The position numbers were made by a program, and so were the translations under genes. 64,000 nucleotides of DNA from Deltaproteobacteria bacterium (lineage in GTDB: Bacteria; Desulfobacterota; Syntrophia; Syntrophales; Smithellaceae): NCBI GenBank assembly GCA_009668925.1, contig SBEK01000001.1:3226-67225 (forward strand). Direction: 5' to 3'. The notes beneath the pieces are model-generated. The model saw only the letters and a program-made list of their open reading frames with translations. It was not told the DNA's origin and ran no database searches. This document shows positions 29,174-37,232 of the stretch, piece after piece; position 1 is the first letter of the stretch; each line of letters opens with the position of its first letter.

Positions 29174-29325
29174 CATACGGGACAGGACTTGCCGCCGCAG
29201 CAGGATGAACTTCCGGGCAACGAATTGAGGTTCAATTTCGTATCTTATTATGTTAGATGAGCCGGACGGATGCCGATGCCTCAGAGTATCGATCTCAATA
29301 AATCACAAGAATAAAGGAGAATGCT

Positions 29326-30216
29326 ATGTTCCAGAAAATATCATCCAGCGGAGTTGCCGGAAGTTTGCTCGCCTTTATCGTCGCGGGTTTCGTGGCGTTA
29401 ACAGCTTCATACAGCAGCGCCGCCAAACCGGAGTCCGGAGATATCGTGGCCCGCTGGGGAAAAAAAGTCATCACCAAACAGGATGTGGATACGCGCATTA
29501 GCCAATATCCTCCGGATCTGCAGGAAAAGTTGAAGGACCCCGCGCAGAGGCAGCAATATCTGGAGAGCCTCGTTCAGATTCAGATTGCCGGCACGGAGGC
29601 TAAAGCGCAAAAACTTGATAAGAGAAAGAACGTCGCCCTGCGCATTGAAGATGCGGTGAATTCCATTCTGGTCCAGGAATACATCAATGATATTGTCAAG
29701 AAACTGAAGAAACCCACAGACCAGGAAGCCGAAGCATTCTTCACTGCGCATAAAAGCAGCTATACGACCCCCGCTTCGATCCGGGCCCGGCACATCCTCA
29801 TCGCCCTGAAACCCGATGCCCAGCCGGAAGAAGTGACGACGGCCGAAACCAAGGCGAAGAAAATTTATGACGAACTCACGGCGGGTGCGGATTTCGGCAA
29901 GCTCGCGGAAAAATATTCGGACGACCCGGAAAGCAAGGCCAAAGGCGGAGACCTGGGGACCTTTAACGCCGGGCAAATGCCTCCGGAATTTTCCAAGCCG
30001 GTCCTCGACATGAAGAAAGACGAACTGGGACGCCCGTTTCGCACACCCTACGGCTTCCATATTGTCAAAGTTGATGATCTTATTCCCGCCCGGGAAATGG
30101 AATTCAAAGAGGTGAAGGAAGACGTCCTCACTCAGCTGGACAATCAGAACCGCGAAAAAGCCGTTTCCGCAGAACTGGAGCGCCTCAAGAAGAAATATAA
30201 GGCGAAGATTTATTAA
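29326..30216 (+). CDS. Parvulin-type peptidyl-prolyl isomerase (PpiC/SurA-like), exported
   Basis: 296 residues with an N-terminal membrane/signal segment (GSLLAFIVAGFVALTASYSSA), a SurA-like helical N-domain (about 40-135) and one parvulin domain (about 140-245) with ARHILIAL, FGKLAEKYSDDPESKAKGGD and YGFHIVKV. It folds exported and outer-membrane proteins in the periplasm. The two beta-barrel genes downstream on the opposite strand are natural clients, though nothing proves it. AAAGGAG precedes the ATG. A clear terminator follows. Confidence 0.92.
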   Translation: MFQKISSSGVAGSLLAFIVAGFVALTASYSSAAKPESGDIVARWGKKVITKQDVDTRISQYPPDLQEKLKDPAQRQQYLESLVQIQIAGTEAKAQKLDKRKNVALRIEDAVNSILVQEYINDIVKKLKKPTDQEAEAFFTAHKSSYTTPASIRARHILIALKPDAQPEEVTTAETKAKKIYDELTAGADFGKLAEKYSDDPESKAKGGDLGTFNAGQMPPEFSKPVLDMKKDELGRPFRTPYGFHIVKVDDLIPAREMEFKEVKEDVLTQLDNQNREKAVSAELERLKKKYKAKIY

Positions 30217-30218
30217 TT

Positions 30219-30254
30219 AGCAGGACATAGGCTGTAAGCTGTTAGACTGTTAGG
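30219..30254 (+). repeat. GRCTGTTA repeats after the parvulin stop codon
   Basis: Degenerate units GGCTGTA, GCTGTTA, GACTGTTA begin a few bases after the TAA and end just before the terminator. The matching inverted arm is at 30308-30344. Confidence 0.7.
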
Positions 30255-30260
30255 AATAAA

Positions 30261-30300
30261 GAAAGCCCGGAGGGAAGACATTCCATCCGGGCTTTCTTTT
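30261..30300 (+). terminator. Rho-independent terminator between convergent genes
   Basis: GAAAGCCCGGA (30261-30271) and TCCGGGCTTTC (30286-30296) form an 11-bp stem followed by TTTT. On the minus strand the stem is followed by TTTATTCC, so it may also serve the facing gene. Confidence 0.85.
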
Positions 30301-30307
30301 ACGTCTG

Positions 30308-30344
30308 TTCCTACAGCCTACAGTCTACAGTCTAATAGCCTAAA
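30308..30344 (-). repeat. GRCTGTA repeats beginning in the stop codon of the outer-membrane protein gene
   Basis: On the minus strand the TAG stop (30342-30340) is the start of a run: TAGGCTATTA, then GACTGTA twice, GGCTGTA, GGAAC. Units are 7-8 bp and read away from the gene. Confidence 0.75.
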
Positions 30345-31707
30345 ACGTGAGTGTCAGTTTATTAATCAGCAAATAATCGTCGCTGATATTGTTTGAATCC
30401 GCTGCGCCTTTGAAATACTTGCCGGTAAACAGATATCCGGCACCCAGCATATAAGAAAGATTATTCGTAATCTTATACGTTGCCGTTACATCGAGCTCGT
30501 ATCCGTAATCGTTATAGAGATAAGCCGTAGCGGGGTCTTTCGGATCAGCCCAGGGTTTCTTGTCGGCGTTGGCGTAAGACACGGACGCCATAATATCCAG
30601 TTTATCGATCGGCCGCACACCGCCCCGGATCTGGAAAAACCAGGCGTTCGTCATGGGACCGCCGTTATATCCGGAAGGATTGAGCGGTGTCATAACGGCA
30701 TTATGGCCGAGCTGATTACCCGCCCAGTAAGTCAGATCGCTGTTGAAAAGAATCAGGCAGGGGGTCCAGTCGCGGCCGCCGTTGACGAGCAGACTGTTGG
30801 CCTCTATTTTGTCCGCCGATCCGGGGTCGTCGCCGGAAACATAGGCAATGCTGCCGGCCGCATAGAATTTACCGAAGTCAGCTGTGACATCGATCCAGGC
30901 CGATAAGCTATCCAATTTCAGATCTTCCTGGCTCGTTTCATAGTGCTTCCATTTCCCCCAGAAATAATCCGCTTCCGCCTGAATCTTGACGGGCCCCACC
31001 TGGACGACGGCATAGGGGATCAATGTATAAAACTGAGCCTTGTAATTTCCGGCCGGTTTGTTGGTCGCATCACGCCCGACGCCGCCCAGGATGCCTGTTT
31101 CGCCGCCCTTCCAGGAATAGCGGACCGCCGCGCAGTATTTGTCATTATCGACATCCGAGGCCGCAACTGCGGGGTTCGTGGCCGTCCGGCTGTTGTCGCC
31201 CATCTTGACGATCTGCACCGTCACCATCCAGGGATCCCGGACGTAGCTCCAGGCCACCTTCCCCTTGGGTCCGGCGCCGTCCGCAAAAACGGTCCCCCAG
31301 ACATTGTCATTCATATATCCGACACGGAAAATGCCCACGGGCGACAGGTATTGAACGTAAGCCCAATCCAACGCAATATTTTCATTTTCGGCCCGCGTGC
31401 CGGCGGATCCCGTGTCTAAAGCGGTGCCGGGAACGGAACGGCCGGCGCCCCAGGCCCTTTTCATGATGTCCGCCCGCGTGATCAGCATCAGACCCGGATG
31501 AATAATAAATGTCGAATTGAGGCGCAGACGCTGAAAATAGAAAGCAGTACTCGGGCCGTCCGCAACCGTGTCTTTCTTAAGTGTCGTCTTGTCCAGATAC
31601 AAACCACCCGCAAGAAATTCACCGCCGATTTTCAATTCCGCGGCCCGGGCCTGGGCGCCTAGTATCAGGCCGAGCGTCAGCAAACAAAAAATGATCCCCC
31701 GTTTCAT
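30340..31707 (-). CDS. Outer-membrane beta-barrel (porin-like) protein, first paralogue
   Basis: 455 residues. Signal peptide (MKRGIIFCLLTLGLILGAQARA) and a mature part of alternating aromatic/polar strands ending in the C-terminal phenylalanine signature NKLTLTF used by the BAM machinery. About half of the length aligns by eye with the next gene (AFYFQRLRL, GLMLITRADIM, RAENENIALDWAYVQYLSPVGIF, TYKITNNLSYMLGAGYLF), so the two are paralogues. No plug, ligand site or known porin signature is recognised, and the transported compound is unknown. It lies 177 bases after the second paralogue, beyond a strong terminator, so it probably has its own promoter. Confidence 0.82.
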   Translation of the reverse strand: MKRGIIFCLLTLGLILGAQARAAELKIGGEFLAGGLYLDKTTLKKDTVADGPSTAFYFQRLRLNSTFIIHPGLMLITRADIMKRAWGAGRSVPGTALDTGSAGTRAENENIALDWAYVQYLSPVGIFRVGYMNDNVWGTVFADGAGPKGKVAWSYVRDPWMVTVQIVKMGDNSRTATNPAVAASDVDNDKYCAAVRYSWKGGETGILGGVGRDATNKPAGNYKAQFYTLIPYAVVQVGPVKIQAEADYFWGKWKHYETSQEDLKLDSLSAWIDVTADFGKFYAAGSIAYVSGDDPGSADKIEANSLLVNGGRDWTPCLILFNSDLTYWAGNQLGHNAVMTPLNPSGYNGGPMTNAWFFQIRGGVRPIDKLDIMASVSYANADKKPWADPKDPATAYLYNDYGYELDVTATYKITNNLSYMLGAGYLFTGKYFKGAADSNNISDDYLLINKLTLTF

Positions 31708-31810
31708 GCTCTCTCCTTGATTCTTGCCTATTTAAAAATAAGACGGCGCCGGGGCGCCGAAAAATTGCAGGAGTGTCTATCATATTGGAAGGGAATTCGT
31801 CAAAAAAAAA

Positions 31811-31847
31811 CAAGAAGGCCCGGCAGGTTTCCCCGCCGGGCCTCTTG
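31811..31847 (-). terminator. Strong Rho-independent terminator after the second barrel gene
   Basis: GGCCCGGC (31817-31824) pairs with GCCGGGCC (31835-31842), extended by CAAG/CTTG. On the minus strand it is followed by nine T residues. Confidence 0.93.
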
Positions 31848-31884
31848 GTAATCTTAACAGACTAACTCTCTATTGCCTTGCGGC

Positions 31885-33273
31885 CTAGAAAGTCAGGGTC
31901 AGCTTGTTGAGGACGATGAACTGGTTCTGAGTCTGGACGGTGCCCAAAGCGTTCTGGCCTTTATACCAGTCGCCGACAAAGAAATAGCCGCCGCCCAGCA
32001 TATAGGACAGGTTGTTGGTGATTTTGTACGTTGCGGTCAGATCCACTTCGTAGCCGTAGTCTCTGCTCTGCCACGTTGCTCCCGTCGGGGTCTTGTCGGC
32101 ATGAGCCCACGAACCGGACAGCATAATGTCCAGTTTGTCCACCGGGCGAACGCCGGCGCGCAGCTGTGCAAAATAAGCATTGGACATCGGGGATTTATCA
32201 GAGGTGCCGTTTGCGCCAAGCTGGCCGCCCTGCCAATAGGTCAGATCAAAGTTGAACATGATCAAGCAGGGATTCCAGTCGAAACCGCCCGTGCTGGCGC
32301 CTTCAACTTTATCCGTTGTCTGAGGATCATCACCCGCCAGATAGGCGAACGTACCGCCGGCATAGAATTTGCCGAAATCAGCCGTCGCATCAATCCAGGC
32401 GGCGATTGAGTTGACGGTGATTCTGTTGCCCCGTCCGGCAAGAGCGAGGGCCGGGTCGGCTTCATCATCAAACTGAGTCTGACCATACAGCCAGATGGCT
32501 TCGGCCTGGACAAAAACCGGTCCCAACTGCGCCTTTATGTAAGGCAGGGTTGCCAGCAGTTTCTGTCTGTTGCCGAAAGGCATGCCGGGGGGCAGAGGTG
32601 CCGCAGTGACGGTGCCTCTGGCGTTGTCATTCTGAATGTATTTGAACAGTAAGCCGACCATACCGGTCTTCCAGGAGTAGATGCCGTAAGCCGTATAGAA
32701 GCTGCTGTCGCGGTCAACGGTGTTCACCGCGTTCACCGCCGTGCGGCTCATGTCATTGTTCTTACCGGTCTGGAGGCCCAGGGTGATGGGTCCGCCGCGG
32801 AACATGTAACCGACTTTGCCTGTCGGCAGGGAGCTATCGCCGAACACGGTTCCCCACGCGCCATCGATCTGGTAACCAGCCAGGAAGATACCGATCGGTG
32901 AAACGTAGGTGACGTACGCCAGGTCGAAAACGATATTTTCGTTTTCAGCCCGGGTGCCTGCTGACATGAAGTCATTGCTTGTCACCAAAGGTACATCAGA
33001 TCTCTTGCCGCCCCAGACTCTTTCCATGATGTCGGCGCGGGTCGTCAGGGTCAGGCCCGGAGAAACGACAAACTGGGTGGTCAGGCGCAGTCTCTGAAAA
33101 TAAAACGCTGTGCTGGTGTTCGTTAATGAATCATCCTTGATCATTGCACCTTTGTCCTTGTACAAACCTGCCGCATAAAACTCGCCGGTGAATTTTACAT
33201 CAACGGCCATCGCTGATGTGCTGAAGGCTACGATCAGCCCCAGTGACAGCAAAACTAACCAAAATCTCTTCAT
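31885..33273 (-). CDS. Outer-membrane beta-barrel (porin-like) protein, second paralogue
   Basis: 462 residues: signal peptide (LVLLSLGLIVAFSTSAMA), then barrel strands with the same landmarks as its neighbour (FYFQRLRLTTQFVVSPGLTL, RAENENIVFDLAYVTYVSPIGIF) and the identical end NKLTLTF. AAAGGAGG-like sequence (TTAGGAGGAAAAA) precedes the ATG. A TTGACA at 33444-33439 on the minus strand and a leader of about 150 bases suggest a strong, possibly regulated promoter. Together with the terminator this looks like a highly expressed porin. Function beyond that is unknown. Downstream of its TAG the minus strand again has weak heptad-like sequence (31850-31884). Confidence 0.83.
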   Translation of the reverse strand: MKRFWLVLLSLGLIVAFSTSAMAVDVKFTGEFYAAGLYKDKGAMIKDDSLTNTSTAFYFQRLRLTTQFVVSPGLTLTTRADIMERVWGGKRSDVPLVTSNDFMSAGTRAENENIVFDLAYVTYVSPIGIFLAGYQIDGAWGTVFGDSSLPTGKVGYMFRGGPITLGLQTGKNNDMSRTAVNAVNTVDRDSSFYTAYGIYSWKTGMVGLLFKYIQNDNARGTVTAAPLPPGMPFGNRQKLLATLPYIKAQLGPVFVQAEAIWLYGQTQFDDEADPALALAGRGNRITVNSIAAWIDATADFGKFYAGGTFAYLAGDDPQTTDKVEGASTGGFDWNPCLIMFNFDLTYWQGGQLGANGTSDKSPMSNAYFAQLRAGVRPVDKLDIMLSGSWAHADKTPTGATWQSRDYGYEVDLTATYKITNNLSYMLGGGYFFVGDWYKGQNALGTVQTQNQFIVLNKLTLTF

Positions 33274-33649
33274 TTTTTCCTCCTAAAGATTAATAGAGTC
33301 AAAAAGTTTTCGCCTCCCTCCTGAAACGGGCATTTCCGGAAAAAGGCACCCCTACCTCTGCCGTCTCATGCATCGCGCAGCCGGAACAATCCCGGCCACA
33401 AAATACATGGCGCGAAGCTAGCATCGGCTAATTATCCTTGTCAAGATTTATTTCCCGACAAGCGAAGCTCGCCCCGCTTGTATAGCCTGGTTTGCAACTA
33501 CGGTGCCACATTCGAAATGCCCCGCAAAAGAGATAGGCTTCCTTTTGTTTAGCCCGGACAAAAGAGCTCGGCAAAATGGCTGAATCGAGAAATTCCATTT
33601 CCGTTTCTGCTGGAAATAATTTGCAATATAAAGAGAGGGAGGCTTGTCG
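33274..33649. other. Upstream region of the second barrel gene
   Basis: Minus-strand leader and promoter area. The only strong element is TTGACA at 33444-33439; 18 bases on is TAGCTT, a poor -10. The rest holds no supported gene; short open frames exist but show no family resemblance. Confidence 0.4.
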
Positions 33650-33844
33650 GTGAGGAGATCGACTGCTTGCCCGAAGTGTGTTAATTTTTACCACGGACCT
33701 TGTACCAGCCGTCACAATTCGGCATTATTTAATGGCCAAGACCAGGTTCATGTGTTGTTTTTAACACACTCCCGGAAAAAATACACATTGCGCATCCGTC
33801 ACGGACAAAGGAACTATTGTACGCTCTCCGACATGGCGGTTTAG
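33650..33844 (+). CDS. Possible small protein with CPKC motif
   Basis: A GTG at 33650 lies seven bases after AGGGAGG (33636-33642) and opens a 64-codon frame with STACPKCVNFYHGPC near the N-terminus and a basic, aromatic C-terminal half. Three cysteines and a histidine in the first 20 residues could bind zinc. I do not recognise a family, and base composition here is unlike nearby genes. It could be a small zinc protein, a decayed gene or chance. Confidence 0.25.
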   Translation: MRRSTACPKCVNFYHGPCTSRHNSALFNGQDQVHVLFLTHSRKKYTLRIRHGQRNYCTLSDMAV

Positions 33845-34088
33845 CCCCGTTCACGAGGGGACGGGCGTTCATCCTCTGCAGATCACTGTGAAGCGGTCCG
33901 CCTGCTCTGGGAACAATGCGGAGGCGTGCTCCGGCGGAGTCTGTCGGGTACCGGACGCCTAGAGGGTTTCAGAGTTTGAATATTATTTCATGTAGGCAAT
34001 CCTTCCGTATTCTGATATAAAATGGCCCACGGCTCTGTAAAACGCCAATTCTTAAGGCCAAAAAAAATTCCCGGGGGAGGTTAAAACG
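33845..34088. other. GC-rich, possibly structured spacer before the lysine-rich small gene
   Basis: 33846-33962 is GC-rich with several complementary segments (CCCC/GGGG near 33846-33861; GGCGT and CCGG with partners CCGG and ACGCC between about 33922 and 33960). The following stretch is AT-rich with a TATAAA at 34016-34021 that could be a -10 for the small gene. No known riboswitch is recognised. Confidence 0.35.
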
Positions 34089-34193
34089 ATGTCTAAATCC
34101 AAAGACATGAAAAAAGACGAAAAGAAGAAACCGGCCAAGTCGGCCAAAGAGAAGAAAGAAGCCAAGAAGCTGAAAAAAGCCGGAAAAGAATAA
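34089..34193 (+). CDS. Small lysine-rich protein, 34 residues
   Basis: ATG at 34089 preceded at ideal distance by GGGGGAGG (34073-34080), one of the strongest ribosome sites in the window. The product is 34 residues, about half lysine, with alanine and glutamate making up most of the rest (it opens MSKSKDMKKDEKK and ends KKAGKE). The composition resembles histone H1-type tails or intrinsically disordered nucleic-acid-binding peptides; no domain is recognised. Repeats follow six bases after the stop codon. It is upstream of the beta-CASP nuclease gene but separated from it by an inverted repeat. Confidence 0.6.
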   Translation: MSKSKDMKKDEKKKPAKSAKEKKEAKKLKKAGKE

Positions 34194-34198
34194 GAGAC

Positions 34199-34316
34199 AG
34201 GTTCAAAGTTCAAGGTTCGAAGTTCGAGGTACAGGATGCACGGTACTAAGGGATTAGTGTTCTCCCCTAGAACCGTGAACCGTGAACCTTGGTCCTTGGT
34301 CCGCGGTCCTTGAACA
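34199..34316. repeat. Inverted pair of RGTTCRA heptads
   Basis: Left arm (34199-34235): consecutive 7-bp units GGTTCAA, AGTTCAA, GGTTCGA, AGTTCGA, GGTACAG. Right arm (34266-34316): the complementary kind, AGAACCGTGAACCGTGAACC then GGTCC-rich units and CTTGAAC. The arms could form a long imperfect hairpin. The left arm starts six bases after a stop codon. Confidence 0.75.
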
Positions 34317-34345
34317 TCTTATTTTAAAACCCATTAGGACTTCAC

Positions 34346-35959
34346 ATGAAAATAAAATTTCTCGGCGCCGCGAGAACGGTCACCGGCTCGTGCTACGTTA
34401 TTGAAACGGATAAGACAAGATTTGCCGTCGATTGCGGAATGCATCAGGGTTCCGATCAGATCGAAAAACGCAACTTGGACATGAGCCCCTACGATCCTTC
34501 CCGGATCGACTTTTTCATCATTACCCACGCGCACATCGACCACTCGGGGCTGCTGCCGCGAATGACCAAGCAGGGTTTTCGGGGACCCATTTACACGACG
34601 GAACCCACTGCCGATCTGCTCAAAATACTGCTACTGGACAGCGCCCACATTCAGGAGGTGGAAGCCGCCGGCCGTAACAAACGGCTTCTGCGGACGGGAC
34701 TGAAAGCCGACGCCGCGCCTCTTTATATGACCAGTGACGCGGAGGCGGTCGCACCGTTTCTCAAAAACATGAAGTATGAAGAAACCTTCAGCCCGGCCCC
34801 CGGCATCAGCGTCCGCTTTCAGGATGCCGGCCACATTCTGGGCGCGGCCATGGCGGAAATATTCATCGAAGAAAACGGTTCAAAAGTGAAACTGGTCTTT
34901 TCCGGAGACATCGGCCGACCCAATCAGCTTTTGATGAAGGATCCCTCTGAGGTGCGCGAGGCGGATTATCTGTTCATGGAATCCACTTATGGCAACCGCA
35001 ATCACAAAGGCGAAAGAGAAAGCCTCGATGAACTGGCCCAGGCCATCCGCTACAGTTACCGCAATCGGGAAAAAGTGATCATCCCGGCTTTCGCCGTGGA
35101 GCGAACGCAGGAGATTCTTTATTCGCTTCACCTTCTTTTGCGCGACGGCCAACTGCCCAAAGACATGCCGGTCTACCTGGACAGTCCGCTGGCCATCAAG
35201 GCGACGGAAATCTTCCGCCGCTATGTTTCCTACCTCGACGGCGAAACCCAGGGGCTTTTGAAAAACGGGGAAGATCCGCTCAATCTTCCCAATCTGCAGC
35301 TATCGACGACAACGGCTGATTCCGTCCGCATCAACGAAATACAGGAACCGGCTATTGTGATTTCCGCAAGCGGCATGGCCAACGCGGGACGGATCAAGCA
35401 CCACTTAAGGCACAACTTGTGGCGACCAGGCGCCAGCATTGTCTTTGTCGGCTTTCAGGCGGAAGGAACGCCGGGGCGCAAGATCGTTGACGGCGCCAAA
35501 AAAATCCGCATTTTCAATGAAGACATCGCCGTAGCGGCAAAGGTATTCACGATCAACGGCTTCTCCGCGCATGCCGGCCAGGACCAGCTGCTCGAGTGGC
35601 TGAGCGGTTTCCAAACCAAAGGGATGCAGGTCTTTCTGGTTCACGGCGAAGCAACCGCCCAGGAGCGCCTCGCGGCGCTCATCAGGGAAAGATTCGGCCT
35701 GACCGTGACCATGCCCGAATACCTGGAAGAAATCGTATTGAAACCGGGCGCACAATTTCAGGAAATTAAGCCACCCGGCGCCGCGGCCCAGAGGCCCGTC
35801 GATTTGTCGCCGCTTTTTAGCGACTTAAAAATAAAACTGGATGAAATGAGCGGTAAAATAGGGAAATTTCAATCCCTGCCGGATGCCCGGCAGGCTGAGA
35901 TTGCCGAGTTGCTCCGGCAGGCGGCTTTGGATATCGAAAAGATAAGAAATAAGTCATAA
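34346..35959 (+). CDS. Metallo-beta-lactamase/beta-CASP ribonuclease-like protein (COG1236)
   Basis: 537 residues. MBL motifs: THAHIDHSGLLPRM (HxHxDH), histidine in DAGHILGAAM, aspartate in SGDIGRP; beta-CASP region FMESTYGNRNHKG, IPAFAVERTQEILYSL; RMMBL region INGFSAHAGQDQLLEWL and LVHGE. This is the fold of mRNA 3'-processing endonuclease homologues; in bacteria the exact RNA substrate is usually unknown. The C-terminal 70 residues form an extra helical tail. It starts 30 bases after an inverted repeat and converges with the MFS gene. Confidence 0.9.
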   Translation: MKIKFLGAARTVTGSCYVIETDKTRFAVDCGMHQGSDQIEKRNLDMSPYDPSRIDFFIITHAHIDHSGLLPRMTKQGFRGPIYTTEPTADLLKILLLDSAHIQEVEAAGRNKRLLRTGLKADAAPLYMTSDAEAVAPFLKNMKYEETFSPAPGISVRFQDAGHILGAAMAEIFIEENGSKVKLVFSGDIGRPNQLLMKDPSEVREADYLFMESTYGNRNHKGERESLDELAQAIRYSYRNREKVIIPAFAVERTQEILYSLHLLLRDGQLPKDMPVYLDSPLAIKATEIFRRYVSYLDGETQGLLKNGEDPLNLPNLQLSTTTADSVRINEIQEPAIVISASGMANAGRIKHHLRHNLWRPGASIVFVGFQAEGTPGRKIVDGAKKIRIFNEDIAVAAKVFTINGFSAHAGQDQLLEWLSGFQTKGMQVFLVHGEATAQERLAALIRERFGLTVTMPEYLEEIVLKPGAQFQEIKPPGAAAQRPVDLSPLFSDLKIKLDEMSGKIGKFQSLPDARQAEIAELLRQAALDIEKIRNKS

Positions 35960-36025
35960 AGGTTTAAGGTTGAATGGTGGATTGGTTCAAGGCTTGACCA
36001 TTCACCATTCACCATTTACTATTTA
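35958..36025. repeat. Inverted pair of heptads (GGTGAAT class) between convergent stop codons
   Basis: Right after the TAA of the nuclease gene the plus strand reads AGGTTTAAGGTTGAATGG-like units; from the TAG of the MFS gene the minus strand reads TAAATGGTGAATGGTGAAT-like units of 7 bp. The arms are complementary (GAATGGTG against CACCATTC). Confidence 0.75.
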
Positions 36026-37221
36026 CTTCCCCGTAAATCCTTCCCGAAAATCCAGAAATAGACCGTACCGGCGAGGCCGCAGGCAAACGCCGCGAGGAAA
36101 TTAACCGCCGGCGAAATTTCCCACAGGAAGGCCCCACCGAAAGCCGCCGCGGCTACAATGACGTCCCGGACCAGATAGTATAATCCGAACGTGCCCGCCT
36201 TTTTGTCTTCCGGCGCCAAATCCATGATCAGGGCCTTGCGCGTGGGCTCGCCGAACTCCTTCAATCCGCGGACCACAAACGCCGCGACCATCATCCAGAA
36301 ACTGTGGGAGAAGAAGATGATCAGCGGAAACAGGGTGAAGTTGAAAAACGTGGCGACGACAAAGGGTTTCTTTGTGGAACGATCCGCCAGGTAGGCAACG
36401 GGAAGATAGACCGCCACGGCAGTGGCCATTTCAATGGCGGTGAGCACGCCGAACTGGGCGGCGGTAATGCCGTTGTATCGGATACACCAGACCACGACAA
36501 ACGCGTAAGGGATCTGCTCGGCAAAGCGAATCAGGATGTCGGAAATCAGTAAGTTGCGCAGAGCCGGACTCATGGTTTGCCAGAGGCGCGACGGCCGCTT
36601 TTCCGCCCGGCCCCGTGGAGGAATATCGACGATCATCTTTTGCTGAAGGATGATGGAAACGATGCCCAGCAAAAAAGCGCCCGCAAAAGCCAGGCGGACA
36701 CCGTCTTTTTCTCCGTAAATACCGATGAGCACGCCGCCGGCAATCGGGCCCAGCGCCATGGGCACTCTGCGCACCAGGGAATGCAGCGTCACGCCCATCG
36801 TTCGCTTGTTTTGCGGCAGGACGTCGGAGACGAGGCTCATCGTGGCCGGCAGAGATATTGCCGACCAGGCCAGAAAGAAAAAAGCGCCGATGATGACCGC
36901 CTGCCAACAGGGGAAAATGATGATGATCGCATACCCGGCAAGCGAAATCAGATTGAAAACAAAGAGCGCCTTTTTGTTCCCCAGACGGTCGCTCAGATAG
37001 CCCCCCGGAAAGGAATACAGCGCACCGATCAAATTGGTGAGCCCCCCGAGGATCCCGATGGTCATTGCACCGCCTCCCAGAGCCAGCAGATAGATCGGCA
37101 GAAAGCGTTCGGCCATCCTTTCCCCCAGGCCCACGAGCACCACCATGAGGAGCAGGGCGACGATGCTCTTCTTCAAGCCGAAGAACTCCGCGATTTTCCT
37201 GCGCCGTAAGGAGACGGTCAT
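36019..37221 (-). CDS. Major facilitator superfamily transporter
   Basis: About 400 residues with roughly 12 hydrophobic segments and the MFS loop GGYLSDRLGNKKALF between segments 2 and 3. The start at 37221 (MTVSLRRRKIAEFFG) follows an AAAGG site and avoids overlap with the upstream gene; the frame is open a little further. Drug or sugar-phosphate export are possible; the substrate is not evident. It follows the unknown 741-residue gene by 11 bases, so they form an operon. Its stop codon TAG lies at the edge of heptad repeats. Confidence 0.88.
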   Translation of the reverse strand: MTVSLRRRKIAEFFGLKKSIVALLLMVVLVGLGERMAERFLPIYLLALGGGAMTIGILGGLTNLIGALYSFPGGYLSDRLGNKKALFVFNLISLAGYAIIIIFPCWQAVIIGAFFFLAWSAISLPATMSLVSDVLPQNKRTMGVTLHSLVRRVPMALGPIAGGVLIGIYGEKDGVRLAFAGAFLLGIVSIILQQKMIVDIPPRGRAEKRPSRLWQTMSPALRNLLISDILIRFAEQIPYAFVVVWCIRYNGITAAQFGVLTAIEMATAVAVYLPVAYLADRSTKKPFVVATFFNFTLFPLIIFFSHSFWMMVAAFVVRGLKEFGEPTRKALIMDLAPEDKKAGTFGLYYLVRDVIVAAAAFGGAFLWEISPAVNFLAAFACGLAGTVYFWIFGKDLRGSK

Positions 37222-37232
37222 TTTATCGCCTT

